NCBI GenBank assembly: GCA_033816765.1
Contig: CM066299.1
Coordinates: 838,501 to 902,500, forward strand
DNA: 64,000 nt
Direction: 5' to 3'
Source of the DNA: Nothopassalora personata
Taxonomy: Eukaryota; Ascomycota; Dothideomycetes; Mycosphaerellales; Mycosphaerellaceae
Positions 10,480-23,146 of this stretch are shown here, in pieces. The notes under the pieces were generated by a model, which saw only the letters and a list, made by a program, of their open reading frames with translations, was not told where the DNA came from and did no database searches. Both the position numbers and the translations under genes were made by a program. Numbering within the stretch: position 1 is the first letter of the stretch; the number at the start of each line of letters is the position of its first letter.

Positions 10480-13400
10480 CTTGTTTTATTATATTCAATT
10501 TATTATAGATTTATACTAAGAGAAAGGAGAAGAGAAGGGAACTAAAATCCCAATTCTTAGGAGAGACAACTAGAAGAGATAGTTCAACCTTTAGAGATAC
10601 AAGATAGAGAGTTAGTTAGCATTCTTTGCAATTAATGACCTGTTAGAAGTGTTATTTAACAACATTAAGGGCAAGAACCTAAAACTCTAGGAAGAGACTA
10701 AGATTAAAGAGATTCTTAATGCACTAACATAGACAAAACAAAATGCAGCTTGCTGCTTTAGTATCCTAAGTAGGATTATAGAAGAAGATGAATTTAAGCT
10801 TAAGGGCTCTTGCGAATCTAGAAAAGCTGCTAAGATATAGGTGTATCTCTAGAACAAGTACAGCTAGGTGTTACCAACCTATGTATATAAGCTTATAAAA
10901 CAGTTTATAAACTTTAAGATAAGTAAAGAGTTCACCATTAGATCTGCATAGGCACACCTAGTGTCTCTTAGAAGGAGGATTGCTAATGTTGACCTAGAGG
11001 ACTAGCACTATAGGAAAGCTAATATAAGAATAACCTAGCTTTTAAGCTTACTACTACCTAACTACTATGTAGCTAGGGATACTATTATAGCTTAGCCAAA
11101 GATAGATTATAAAAGGACCTTAAAGATCCTTAAGGCTTAAGAGGCTAGATTGAATCCCTCTAAGGCTAAGTATAGTATAGTAGCTACCTAGGTTAGGCCC
11201 TTAGGTTAGGCAAGATCACTTTCCTGCCTTCTCTATAAGAAGGACCATCTTATTAAGGACTGCCCTAGTCTCTCTAAGGTAAAGAAGGTCCTTAGATCTC
11301 ATTCCTAAGCACTATCCTCCTAGAATGTAACATATGTCAAGAAGAGAAGATCTCTACTACTATCTTTAAGAAGAACACTAAGAGAGAAGTCCTCTATAGA
11401 GGAACTTAAGAAAATAGTAAAGAAACTTAGCTCTAACATGCTGTCAACCTAGAAGAACTAGGCCTAGTCTCCTTCCTCTAAAACAAGGAAGACTAGGAAA
11501 GGTTTCTCTACCTAAGAGCTTACTAACTTATGCAACTCATCCTAGAAGACAATGTCTAATAATAATAAGTATAATAAAGTAGCTTACTTAACTGCAGAAG
11601 TCTAAGGCAAGTTCCCCTTATTAGAGTAGTTACTTAATTCTTGTGCTTTATCCTATATAACTAACTAGAACTGCCTCTTTAGATCTATAACTCCCTTAAT
11701 AAAGAAGAAATAGATTAAAGTAGGAGGTGGGCATTTATTAGCTACTTATATTAGGACTATAGAGATAAGTAGGAGATCTAGTAGGAAAGTTGTTTTAGAA
11801 GATGTTCTACTTGTACCTAAGCTAGGGGTGAACCTAGTTTCTTAGAACTAGTTTAGCAAGCAGTTTAGTGTCCAACCTCCTTTATTTTCTCTTGTATCCC
11901 CCTCTAGCTAAACTGTTGTCTAGACAAGGCTTCTTAGGGGGGTTCTATTCATTAATGAGATTTCTCCTCTACTACAAAAAAGGGCACATCACTTATTATG
12001 TGCACTACTAGTAGAGAATGCCTTTATAACTGCTAAATTAGAGACTGACCTAAAACAGTAGGAGCTTTAGCATAGAAGATTTGCACACTTTAGGAAGAAC
12101 TTGCTCTAGAATCTTTATAAAGTAATAGACTTAAAAGAACCTATTCCTGTTCCTAGGGATAGCTTCTACTAGTGCAGAGTGTGTTTAATAGTAAAGATAA
12201 AGAAGTACAAAGGCAAAGTTACTAAGAGAAGACCTAAAAGACTTGCCCTTGTATCTATTAATATATATAGTCCACTGCTAACATTAAGGCTAGGGTTCAA
12301 ATACTAGCTTAAGATTGTTAATAACTTCTCTAGAAAAAAGTGGACCTGTCCTCTTAAGAAAAGAGAAGATGCTCTAGTTGCTCTCTAGAACTAGAAGATT
12401 AAGGCAGAGAGGAAATCATTAGCACAGTTAAAAGCAGTTAGGCTTAACAATGTAAGGGAACTTATTGCATTAGTCAAGCAGTAGGAGAAGGATTTGGGAA
12501 TTAGGCTAGAGCATACTAAGGCATACAACTCGCTCTAAAATGGACTAGTTAAAAGGTTAATACAAACCTTAGAAGACTCTATAAGGGCAATGCTTAAAGA
12601 GGCCAAGATGCTAATTGAATTCTAGCCTAAAGCACTAGAAGCCTAAACCTATATAAGGAACAAACTACCAAATAGTCTAGACTATAATAGGTTCAAGGTT
12701 TCACTAGATAAAGCCTTTAATAGTATTAAGCTAACTATCAACCATTTAAAGGTTTAGGGATGCAAAGCTATTGTCTATATAGACATAAGATCCTAGCCTT
12801 AATAGGCAAGAAGTGATAAACTAATGAACAGAGGTAAAGAAGTAGTGTTTGTTAGATACGTTAAAAACACAGCTAAGGCCTAGCTCTTTTAGGAACTAGA
12901 CATAAAAGCTATAAAACAACACACACATGCAGACTTCTTTAAGGACTAACCTAGAGGTAATATAGATCTCAATGTTACAAAATTGAATCTATTAAGCAAT
13001 GCACTAGCTAGGAGACCCTTAGGGAGGCTAAGGAAGGACATATCCTTAGAGCAACCTATTCACTATTTAATTATTCAGTAGAGCAGCCTAGTAATAGCCT
13101 AGCTAAGAAAGCTGTTTGTGCAACTTCTCTAGCCTCTAAAGAATATAGGGGAATTTCAGAAAATCGATAAGCTAATTAAGATAAGCTCACTAGATCTCTA
13201 GGAAAAGAATGTCACTAGGACACAAGTGACTACTTGTTAGGAACCGCTGTACGTTATCACAACTCGGGCTTGGATCTTTGCAGGGATGTCTCAATCAGTT
13301 ATGAAGGTAGTGGTTCCGAACAGTATATGGTGTATACTTGAAATGAGTTGAGCACGAAGCTCCTATCTACTTGCAAAAGAGCGTCGTCTATATAGTGCCA

Positions 13401-15480
13401 TGTCTTGGCGTGGTCTCGCGAGATCTGTCCTGCTCTGCGGATCTGTTCGACAGATCCCACAGATCCCTCAGATCCCTTGGTCACGTGTTCTGATCCTTGC
13501 CTTGCTGCCTGGATGATTGGTTGTCCCCTCTCTGCGAACTAAACCGTAACACTACTCTTAGATCATCCCTTAGTAAGAGGAGGGCTAACTATAATATTAA
13601 GGGCTATAAATGGAAACAGAAAGCCCTAAGATCTATAGTCCCTGTACCTAAACTAGCTACTAAAGTGGGAGAAGCAATAGACCTCTTAGAGAACCTTGCT
13701 GCTTACTACTAAGCTTTCTCTACAGCTATGCAATTAGTAGATGATTTAGTACTATAGGATAGTGAATTCCTAGAAGAAGTTAAGGAGATAGCCTTTGTAG
13801 CAACTATAGAAGTCATTGTATATAAGTAAGAGATCCCAATTCCAAAGTCCTATAAGGATGCTATATATAACAAGAAATAGGGACACCTTTAGAAGGAAGC
13901 AATCTAGAAGGAGCTAGATGCTATATAGAGCAACAACACCTAGGAGAATGCTATTCTACTAAAAGGAGTAAACTTAGTTACGTTAAGATAGGTCTTTAAT
14001 GTTAAAAGAAGCATTAGTAGAGCCATTGAAAAGTTTAAGGCTAGGCTAGTTATAAGGGGCTTTTTATAGAAGTTTAGTGTTAACTTTATAGAGACATTTG
14101 CGCCTACAGTTAGACAGGACACCCTTAGGGTGTTTATAGCTATTATGTGCAAGAAGGATCTCTATCTTTACTAAGTGGATGTAAACAATGCGTTTATAGA
14201 AAGCACCCTCTATAAAGACATCTTTATGTTACTACTACTAGGAGTTAAGCTTCTACTAAACATAGTGTTTAAGATCCTTAAAAGCTTATATAGACTTAAG
14301 CAAGCAGCTAGAGATTGGAATCAACTCTATATATTAAAGCTTAGAGAGATTAGATTCATATAGTTAGAGGTGGATCCATGCCTACTTATTCACAAGGAAA
14401 AAGAGATCATAATTCTTACACATATAGATAACATTCCAATTGCTGTACTAAAGTTAATAGATGTTCTCTAGTTTAAAAGAGAACTTAGCAAAGTCTTCAA
14501 GATCAAAGATCTTAGTAAACCTAAAAAGATCCTTAGCATAAGAGTTACAAGGGACAGGAGGAGAGGAATCCTAAAACTTAACTAGGGACACTTTGTTAGG
14601 GACAACCTTACTAAGATAGGGATAAACTATAAGAAGGCAGCACCTACACACTTACCTATAGACAGCTATGAGGCTCTTAAACCTTCAAGCCACATAGATA
14701 AGAGGTGTGACAAGGCAGAGTACTAGAGTATTAATAGTACATAGATATAGCTAGCAACAATTACAAGGCTAGACATTGCTTTTGCCCTAGGAAGGATAAG
14801 CTTATTTATAAGTGACCCATCCACCTACTATATAAAGGCTTTAAAGAATATTACAAGATATCTAAGGTTATATCCTAATCTTAGCCTTATCTTCTCTAGG
14901 CATAGAGAAGGATGCCTAGTTGGATACTATAACTCTAATTATGCAATGGATAAAATAGACAGAGTCTCTATCCTTAGGTATGTCTTCTTCCTCTATAGGG
15001 CACTGGTCTCCTAGATAAGCAAGAAGTAAAAGTCTATAGCAACATCCATAATAGAAGCTAAATACATAGCTATAAATGCATATACAAAGCAATTCTAATT
15101 CCTAGCTTCACTACTAAGGGAGATGGACTGTCTAGAGTTAGTGGGAGACTGTTCCTATTAACTAAGGATCACTAGAAACTAGGAGACTGTGTTAAGCTTA
15201 AGACTAGTCTAATTAAGAGGTAACAACTAAGCTGCCCTTACCCTAGTAAGGGATGCACATATTCATAACAAGTTAAAGCACATTAACATTGCCTACAATG
15301 CTGTTAGGAAACTTTAGTAGAGAAGGCTTATTGCTGTTAAGTACACCCTAACATCTAAGATAGTTATAGATAGGTTCACAAAGCTAAAGACTAGTCTACA
15401 CTTCTAGAGGTTTGTAAGCTAGCTTAACCTGTTATAGAGGTCTAAATACTACTAACAGGAGAAGAGTAGACTGTGACCTC
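10480..15480 (+). pseudogene. RIP-degraded Copia gag-pol
   Basis: Plus-strand frames with many TAG/TAA codons. The gag-like region is about 10500-11300. A pre-integrase and integrase region lies about 12050-12900. RT includes VDVNNAFIE near 14180 and KSLYRLKQAARDW near 14280 (the Copia SLYGLKQ signature, with one G changed to R). RNase H-like sequence runs to about 15400. The order integrase before RT defines Ty1/copia. The frame is split by the solo LTR at 13235-13551. Confidence 0.8.
13235..13551 (+). repeat. Solo LTR with hypervariable 3' half, copy B (TSD CTACT)
   Basis: Same family as 7042-7360, with TGTTAGGAACCG and CCGTAACA ends. Target duplication CTACT lies at 13230-13234 and 13552-13556. 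The 5' ~180 bp match copy A almost exactly. The 3' part instead carries GATCTG motifs, a hairpin GGATCTGT-TCG-ACAGATCC (about 13439-13457) and three 9-nt CAGATCCCW units. This is the deepest nesting level seen here. Confidence 0.85.
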
Positions 15481-15500
15481 CTATATAAGATGAGTAGGAG

Positions 15501-15747
15501 TATTAAGATGTAGCATCTTAAGGGGAGCTAACAGTTAGGTTGTGATCTAATAGCCTAAGGCATCCACGATGACTTAGCTTGTCGGAAGATACCTTCTCTC
15601 CCCTTTAGCTTAGATAGACATCTAACACAATCAACGCATTAGTTCCTAATATATTGCTGCATGCCCTATAGCTATTAGCCAGTTGAAGATTGATCTCTTA
15701 CTCCACTCCGCTGCTAACTACGTATCCTATTAGGTCTTAACTTAACA
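15501..15747 (+). repeat. Copia 3' LTR
   Basis: 247 bp. The first base pair of TGTTAAG is mutated to TATTAAG (G to A, RIP-type). Followed by target duplication TAAAT. Confidence 0.93.
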
Positions 15748-15752
15748 TAAAT

Positions 15753-17340
15753 GTTCCTAACGGTATAAGATATCCGGTTCCTATTATTCGGCTTCCTATC
15801 GGTAGTTGTTCTATAATAGCGGTTACTAGATTCTCGGTTGTTTCTATAAGTGGGTATCCCTAGGCTATGCCTCGTAGGGTGTCGAGTGTCTTATTAAACT
15901 TAATAGAGTGTAGCATCCTTCGTCCGCCTATCTTAGGTAGGAATTCCTCGTGCCTTGTTTATAGGTGTACGATTATGTTATATAATTTCTTAGGTGCATT
16001 GATCGTAAAGGTTAGTTGTTTGTTATCGTCGTTAGTGTCGCTCTCTTCTCCTTCGGAGGAATCTTCTTCGCTTAATTCTTCCGGATCCTAATCTTCTTCG
16101 ATAGTATCTAGCCCGGTAGTTTCTTAACTTTCTTCCTATGGTTCTAGCTTAACACGAGTCTTAGTAACAGAATCGCTAATAAAGGCTTCTATAACCATTT
16201 CGAGACTCGGATTCGATCTCGTAGTCGACTCTTCGTGTTATTATGTTAAACTGTCGTAGTTGGTTCTTCGCATTAAATAGAATAACTACTATTTGCTACC
16301 TATAGTATCCTCCTCGTCCTTCTAAGGGGTCTAGGAGAGGCGTCGTGCTTCTATTACTAGCTCTCTCCCCTACTCTCTAAGTATAGTCGGTATCTCCTTA
16401 AGATCTAACGCTACTCTTAGATTTACTAGTTTGGGGTTGTATTATGTTAAACTGTTCGCGGCGCACTATATTCTTACCGCGGCAGTCCCTTACTAGGTAG
16501 CTAGGTTTGCTACATCCGTAGCAAGTTTGTGTTTCTTTCGAACTCCGGGATGATCTATTCCCGTTACTATTCCTAATCTTACGACCTTTCTCGGTAACGT
16601 CGAGTTCTATTAGCTATAGTCCGTAGTACGGTTTGTCCCTAGGCTTATTGTTATAGTTGTCGTAGAAGCCTCTATTACGGTTGTCGTAGCCTAGTATGTA
16701 TCTAGCCTTTCCGGATATTTTAGAGTCGTATCGTCGTTCTATAGCTCTCTCGTAGAGCTTGTCGTTAAGATTAATCGTAACTCTAACGAGGTCGCCTAAG
16801 CTATCGATCTTCCAACCGTTCCTTATTAACTCGTCCTTAATATACTCCTTTAGTCCTCTTCGGTACATGACTTAAAGTGCTTCGTCGTCCTAATCGGTAA
16901 GTTGCGCGTATTCCTAGAATTTAGTAGCATATTCGGCAGTAGATGTCTTCTAGGTTAAATGCTAAATAATACGAACGGCAGTAGCAATCTCGTTAGAGAC
17001 ACTAAAGACGCTCTTTATAGCATGCTTAAGATAGTTATATAACCTAAAGATTCCGTCGGTATTGTCTTCTCCGTTACTGTCTAGGTACTTCCTAAGGAAT
17101 GGTTTAACCTAATGCTATGCTCGTCCTCTTAAGAAGGTAGTAGTAAAGGTAGGCTTAAGGTTCTTAGGCATAGAGTTAAATAAGAAGTATATGTCTATCT
17201 AAGAGACCTAAGTGTCGAACTTGTCTCGGTCGCTATAATAGTATTCTAGCTTACTAACCTTAAGGGTGTCGTTGCCTATATAAGTAGCTAAGGCATTAAT
17301 AGCATCGTTCGCGGTCTAAGGTCGTCGGGCTCTACTTACT
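15753..17340 (-). pseudogene. RIP-degraded gypsy gag
   Basis: The minus strand encodes a gag-like region. The longest intact piece (16614-16868) reads LKEYIKDELIRNGWKIDSLG and ERAIERRYDSKISGK, typical of the capsid end and basic linker of gypsy Gag. Stop codons interrupt both sides. It lies next to the 5' LTR (17404-17807) in element sense, as expected for gag, and is joined to its pol only across the Copia insertion. Confidence 0.65.
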
Positions 17341-17403
17341 TTACTAGGGGCGGGTGTTCCCCGTTCACTCTATCGGTCTCCTATCGTAGAGGGCGTTTAA
17401 AGC

Positions 17404-17807
17404 TGTTAGGTTTAGTATAACCTAATAATATTACAAGTTAAGAAGACAAGCTTAATCGGGTTTGTTCTCGGGCCGATAGGAAGTTAAGGGAGAGTAATAA
17501 AGCAGTAGCTGTCTTGTCTCGTAAAGACTAAGTAGTAGTAAGGTAGAGGTTAGGTTGTAGTGTATTCCAAACAGTAATATCAAACAGTAAGTTGAACGCT
17601 TCGAAACTATAAGGGGTTCTTAGCGTTCCTAAATACAAAGGAGATTCGTAGATCTCGGTAATTAGTCTAATTATTCTAAGCATAAGTAGTCTAATTAGTC
17701 TAAGCATAAGCAGTCTAATCGCTCTAAGTCTAAGCGCTTAGGTAGGATAAGTCACGTGTTTGTCTTATCATTATAATTCTAGGGTCTATAGGAATCATTC
17801 CGTAACA
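17404..17807 (-). repeat. 5' LTR of the nested-host gypsy (404 bp)
   Basis: Matches 4462-4865 over its full length. Followed by target duplication ACCGG (17808-17812). The base next to it inside the element begins a short candidate self-priming site (complement of 17393-17400). Confidence 0.92.
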
Positions 17808-17812
17808 ACCGG

Positions 17813-19674
17813 TTAGCACGCTACGATCTACTCCGGCCTTAACTAAGAATAGCAATCCGATACTTACTATGTTACCTTCGGCTATAATTAGGGATATATT
17901 AGTCTTTAAGGATTAGATCCTATAAGAAGACGAGGCCCTCCGGATTAAGCGCGCTAACTATACCTATAATAAGCGGTACTGTAGCGTTAAGTTTAGAAAC
18001 TCGATTAACGTAGATAGCATTAACTAGCTACCTAAGCACCGGATAGCGGGCCTTAAGATGCTCGAACATGCTGTCTCGTAGGTTCTTAAGAGGGATAGTA
18101 AGGTTAGCGCTGTAATATGCGATTAGCACGTTCGAGATTTCTACTATAAGGCCCTCTACTTCGTTATAAATCCCGGTATTACCGCTAATACCCTATATAA
18201 GCGCGCGCTTAAGATCCAAGACTAGCTCTTTAAAGGTAAGAGTTTTTTAGCTATTAAGGTGAAAAATGGGTCGTGGTTTCGCCCTAATAAGCATAGTTAG
18301 AAGACTGTTAACCCGCTTAGCTACCTCCGCGTTCGAGGCAAAGTCGGCACTACGAGTAGTATCGTTACGTATACTAACTACAACTAGATCCTCGACAAAT
18401 TCGGCATTAATAAAGCTAACTAAGTCGATCTTAATAGCACCGGTACCTACATTAATAGTAACATGCTATACTAGTATAATAACGCTAAACTAGCGCCGCG
18501 GGTTAAAACGGTTAGAGAAATAATAAGTCGAGAATTCGATGTATACCGATAGCACCTACGAGAATTGAATAAGGTTAGTAACGGCGGCGTCTACTAGAAC
18601 ATATAGTATTCTCTAAGCTAATAGATTATGCGATAAGACCCCGGGCTATAGCTCTTATAAGTGGCGCTACACCCTTAACACTGCACTCGGTTTATCTCCT
18701 TCCCTAGGCCTACAATTTTTAGCTTTAATAGGGCTTATTAGGGGGGTGACGCGAACACTATAGTGTAGCATGCTAGGGTCGACTTAAACCTCGAAATTGA
18801 AAACTACTAGACTAGTAACCGGCTTAACATGCTATACTCTCTTACCTTAGAGGGCACTAGTAGGCTGGAGTTTTTACACGGTTTTTATAAGTAAGAGAAT
18901 GCTATAGAGTTCATCTAGTAGTGCCGGAATAACGACTACATAGAAGACGGCTGATTTAAGCGTTTCTTCTCGGTTAGGGTTTAGAATTACCTAAGCAAAA
19001 ATAGCATTAGCTAGTTTAGAGAGAATCTAAGCGCTAGGCAAATGTAGGTAACTACTACAGGCGTTCTAATAAGGTAGGCCGTACATAAGAAGACGCTACG
19101 TTAGATTAACCCTTACTTTATCGAAGACGCTACGTTAGATTAACCCTTACTTTGTCGAGATCCGCGACGATAACTATCTTAAACTCTAGCAAAGCTAGAG
19201 CATGCACTAGGTAATAGACCTCTATCGTGACTTTAAGACGCTAAGTAAGAGCGCTGTAGGGTTTAAGTATCGACGCCTAGTACCCGGCTATTCTTTCCCT
19301 ACGGGAGTACACCTTAGTAGCATTAGCCCTCTATCCGATGCCCTAGCGGGTTTGAAGTCTTAGAACGACAACGAAGTTATCCTTAATGCTAGAAGGTGGC
19401 TTAATGCTACGGTCCGCCTAGACTCGGAGCTCTTCTATAAGAAGATGCATAATTAGCGCGTCCGAGCTATAAAATTAATGGACAAGCAGCTTAGCTTAGT
19501 CACTACTCTCGAGTAGATGTGCTTTATAAGCGAAGGGCGCGATAAGAGCTTCTTCCGCAACTACTATAGAAACTTCACTAGCTAGCTACTTAGGGACGCG
19601 TCTAATAAGACTAGTGTTAGCTACGACAACGAGTAGGTCTAGACAAAGGAGTTATGTAAGAATAAGTGGAACTA
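17813..19674 (+). pseudogene. Unknown RIP-broken protein, C-terminal part
   Basis: Continues the frame interrupted at 4461. It runs about 600 codons with only RIP-type stops plus one frame change caused by a 34-bp tandem duplication (19089-19156). Visible segments include EDEALRIKRANYTYNKRYC, RALKIQD.LFKGKSF and LRDASNKTSVSYDNE. W-type stops (TAG) are very frequent, so the ancestral protein was probably W-rich. Together with 3340-4461 this is about 1000 residues. I cannot assign a family. A transposase is inferred only from the surrounding inverted repeats. Confidence 0.5.
19089..19156. repeat. 34-bp tandem duplication
   Basis: Two adjacent 34-bp units begin GAAGACGCTACGTTAGATTA and differ at one position (TTTATC versus TTTGTC). 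Because 34 is not a multiple of three, the duplication shifts the frame of the surrounding unknown ORF. Confidence 0.9.
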
Positions 19675-19729
19675 AGTAGTTAGTGCGGGTTTATAGGCTT
19701 CTAGTTTCTAGTTGATTTTCCGGCTATAG

Positions 19730-19815
19730 CTATAGCCTATAGGTTTCTAGTTCTGATTCTAGTTCTAATTCTAGTTCTAGTTCTAGTTCTAGTTTTAGTT
19801 CTAGTTCTAGCTAAT
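19730..19815. repeat. TTCTAG-type microsatellite
   Basis: Imperfect tandem runs of a hexamer (TTCTAG with TTCTGA and TTCTAA variants) between the unknown ORF and the right inverted end. Confidence 0.8.
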
Positions 19816-20508
19816 GCTTCGGGTACGGATGCTTCTAGTCCTTAGATCTTACTTGTTTCTTATAGTTACTTATCTTCCCTTAACTAACTTTCTAGCTACG
19901 CGATAGACTCGTCCTTAGATTTATTAGGTTACTAGTACTAACACTCACTTGTTTTATGAATGGCGTTCGCATTATTCGACTATCTAGCCTATTCGATTAA
20001 TGCTAACATAGCGCGAGTCGCGGTTATTAACGTCACTATTACGGTCTCTATTAGAAGAATCCTTTCGATCTTTATAAACTGTCGCTAGTAGGCCCGAGGA
20101 TTGCCTAACATCTTATATGTTAAGCTAAATAGTAGGGTGAGCTGTTATGCTGCTATAAGACTACCTTAGCTTACAGCGACTAACTGCGCTACCTATAGTG
20201 CCCGGGCTTACTACTTTAGAACCTAAGGATAGGTTCGTAATAGGGGAGGATATATTAACGACTAATAGGTTATGTTAACCTTAGGTTTAAAGGGGGTCCC
20301 TTAGGTCTAACTTACCCTAATTTTATTTAGGTTTAATTGGACATTTAAGTAAGCTAGTAGGACCTAGTATAGCGGTTAAGATATATACTACGCAGTTAAG
20401 CATTGTAAGCGTAGCATTAAGGCAACAATTCAATTTATACCTCTCGAGTAGAGGGTATAGGGGATTGAGTCCGCCAATCCTCTTGTTTATCTAGCTACTG
20501 CGCTGCTC

Positions 20509-20547
20509 GTCACGTGACCTGATTTCACGGTCCCGGGACCAGCAAAT
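20509..20547 (-). repeat. Right inverted terminal repeat of the split DNA element
   Basis: Reads GTCACGTGACCTG then TTTCACGGTCCCGGGACC. It is the inverted counterpart of 2900-2938 (32 of 39 positions). Confidence 0.6.
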
Positions 20548-22960
20548 ACCCCTGCTTATATAAGCGCCGCTCTATACCACCACAACTCGGACAGGCCTAC
20601 ATAGGGTAGTTAGTAGACATTACTATATAGCTCTCTCTAAAGATTTATAGGGTTAGTAACGCGCTTCTAGCGCGTAAGGCGCTTTATAAGGCATATAATT
20701 GCCCTTATATTTATAGTAAGGGTCCTTAGGGTTATCCTAGGAATGTCTTAGGAAGGTAACTTCTTCGTCCGGGACAGCATTTTTATTACTAGCTACAAGC
20801 TAGGAGCTCTTAATAGGCTGTTCTGTCTACTTTCCCTAAGCGACCTACTTACCTATAGATATTTAATACTACGTGTTTTATAGGAAATCCTTACTAAAAG
20901 TTATATAGGGGGTGTAGGTTATCTTATAGACCTATTTGCCTTTCTCCTACTATAGCTTCTATAGTAGGTAGTTAGTTAATGAACTACCCTAGAATCCTAT
21001 ATGCTACTATATGTCCGCTTTTACGGAGAACTTTTTAGACTTAGTGTAATTATCGTTATACTTATATGCTTTACATCTAAACCTTCTTATATTTGTTAAG
21101 TCTATCTCTTTAACATTAATGCTAGGTCCTTCTTAAAGTCCTTCTATAGCACATTCTTTATTGTTAAGTTAAATAGGCGGTTCGTAATGTAGTATATAAA
21201 ATCAATTGCTAGGGGCTAGAGGTTCTATAGTAAGCTAGAGTCTATAAGTATAGCTCTAGCCTTATTAATAATAACTTTATTAGAAGCCTTAGCAATTCTA
21301 TTCTACTTAGGAGTATATAGTGCTATAAAGTTCTATCTAATCCCTTTATATTAGGTATATACTCTAAGCTCAATATTATTAAACTCCCTACTACTATCTA
21401 AGAACTAGATCTTAGACGTCTTCTTATAGTAGTTCTATATTATAGTAAGCTAAGTTTTAATTGCTACTAGAGCATTACCCTTCTTTAGAAGTAGTAAGTA
21501 CTATCTTACCCTAGTCTTAGCGTATATAAGTATAAGGTAGTATACGAAACTATTATAAGAGATTAGAGTAATTAGTCTAATTAGGTTAGCATAGATTTTA
21601 TCTAATGCCTCTAGTACAGGTCTCCTAGGGATTCTTAAAATAACTCTTTGTAACCTTATAAGCTTATAAGTCTTATAATGTCCTAACTCTATAGTATTAA
21701 CATCTTCTAGGCCCTTAACTGCTTCTTTTATAGCATTAAGTAGTGTGCTACTAATATGCCTAAGCCTCTAATGCTATCTAACTATGTTAGTTCTTAGCTT
21801 AGTAAATATAAGAGTAGCAAGTCCTTTTAATACTAATCTATCTTCCTTCTTCCTAGAGCTCCTCTTTACCCTAAGGTTCCTAAAGACAATAACATTCTTT
21901 ATTATCTTAATATAGCCTATAGGCTTATCCTTCTAGAATAGTATTTTAGATAGTCTATCTAGATAAACTCTATGTTTCTTATATAGGAGTTCTATAGAGA
22001 TTAGTATAGTATCTAACTCTAGGGAGTAAAGTATAGTACGAAGGAGGAGGGTAGTTTCTCAACTAAGATATCTCTTTATAACCTATTCTAGTTCTCCTTT
22101 AGTTATCATAGATCCTACCTAACGGCCTAAGAGAAGTATACTAGCCTAAGTCTTAGCCTAACATTTTAAAGATCTATAAGATTATTATAGATATAGAGGG
22201 ATATACCTATATTATAGACTTTGTCTATAGACATTAGATTTAATATAGTAGCTACTGCTCTTTCTATATATACTAGTTATACAATTGTAATAGCTACTCT
22301 AGATCTCCTATAGAGTTATCTCTAGTTACTATTACTATTAGAGCTACGCTTCTAATTAGATAATAATATACATAACTAGTTATTAATTGCTATAGCAATC
22401 CTCTTCCTAGAGGACTTATTACCCTTCGCCTTCTTAGCTCTATCCTTTAGGGTCTCTCTACCCTTCTTAGACTTGTTCCTAGGATTCTTCTTAGGATACT
22501 ACTTATAGTAGTTCGCGTTAGTATACTTATATAAGCACTATATGCACTGCTTATTATTATCCTTGCTTAGGAATACACTAATAAAGCTATTACTAGGCTT
22601 ATAGGTAGTAGGCGCTTACTCCTTCCTAAGAGTTATAAATATTCTCTCTAGGGTAGTTAATTCTAGGGGATTATTATGTCTCTATGTCCTAAGCTATTTA
22701 ATATAGTTTAGGTCTTTAATAAAGTACAATCTATAGATACTATCTAGGAGGACAAAGGAGGATTTAAGTAGTAACTTATTATTAACTAGGGAGGATCTAA
22801 TAAATTGCTCTATAGTAGTCTTGTAGTTATACGCCTATACTTAAAAGTCTTTATAGTACTTTAATATACTAGGTCTTATAGCATCTAGTTTAATATAACT
22901 AACTCCTTTTAGAGTGTTATATAGATCGATTATAATAATAGGCTTATATATTGCTTTAAT
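20548..22960 (-). pseudogene. RIP-degraded Copia relic, pol and gag zinc-knuckle region
   Basis: Very AT-rich sequence. Minus-strand frames give a Copia integrase segment near 21300 (ALYTPK.NRIAKASNKVIINKARA) and, near 22430-22560, a basic Cys/His segment that looks like the gag zinc knuckle. The gag side continues across the intact chromovirus at 30261. I could not identify LTRs. The stretch 20548-20750 contains no recognised coding sequence. Confidence 0.65.
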
Positions 22961-23144
22961 TGTCACGGGCAGCCCGCGACCCTTCACTGACGATGCGTCG
23001 TCCCGGCGGAACCTCGGACCTTCCGCATCGGGTTAGCGCGGCTTGGCGATGCTTTATCTATCCGCCGCGCCTCGCGCTCCTCTTTCGTAGCTTCGTAGAA
23101 CAACAACTATCTCATTCGGACCCTATGGTACGCGCGCCCTTACA
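22961..23144 (+). repeat. Chromovirus 1 5' LTR (184 bp)
   Basis: Begins TGTCACGGGCAG and ends GCCCTTACA. A TATA-like TTTATCTA lies at 23053-23060. About 35-40 nt downstream is GTAGAACAA (23095-23103), a plausible transcript 5' end because it pairs with the sequence just inside the LTR. Confidence 0.97.
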
Positions 23145-23146
23145 GT

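Larger units (their letters stand above)
9812..15747 (+). mobile_element. Full-length RIP-degraded Ty1/copia element (TSD TAAAT)
   Basis: The element is 5936 bp with 247-bp LTRs at 9812-10058 and 15501-15747. TAAAT duplications lie at 9807-9811 and 15748-15752. Its body is AT-rich and full of stops. A solo LTR (13235-13551) is inserted in the integrase-RT interval. It lies inside the gypsy between the protease region and gag. Confidence 0.93.
4462..17807 (-). mobile_element. RIP-degraded Ty3/gypsy element hosting nested insertions
   Basis: Both ends carry a 404-bp LTR beginning TGTTAGGTTTAG and ending TTCCGTAACA. The 5-bp duplication ACCGG lies at 4457-4461 and 17808-17812. Coding runs on the minus strand: gag at about 17300-15800, protease near 9350-9559, RT around 8170, then RNase H and integrase down to about 5640. 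A purine-rich tract abuts the 3' LTR (complement of 4866-4880). The interior contains solo LTRs at 7042-7360 and 9017-9263 and a full Copia element at 9812-15747. Removing these and their duplicated targets leaves roughly 6.8 kb. A plus-strand ORF (4939-5493) and a tRNA-like sequence (5517-5591) lie between pol and the 3' LTR. Confidence 0.9.
2900..20547 (+). mobile_element. DNA-transposon-like unit with 39-bp inverted ends, split by a gypsy insertion
   Basis: Segments 2900-2938 and 20509-20547 are inverted copies matching at 32 of 39 positions; most mismatches are transitions. Both contain the palindrome GGTCCCGGGACC followed by AAATC and a CACGTRAC block. Between them, on either side of the nested gypsy (4462-17807), lies one long RIP-broken reading frame. 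Removing the gypsy and one ACCGG duplication leaves a unit of about 4.3 kb. I could not find a target duplication at its outer ends, so the boundaries are tentative. Long transposases of about 1000 residues occur in KDZ and Plavaka elements, but I recognise no family motif. Confidence 0.5.

Noticed and set aside
19089..19156. Possible CRISPR-like or regulatory direct repeat
   Set aside because: Only two adjacent identical units without spacers; a simple tandem duplication in a eukaryotic pseudogene.
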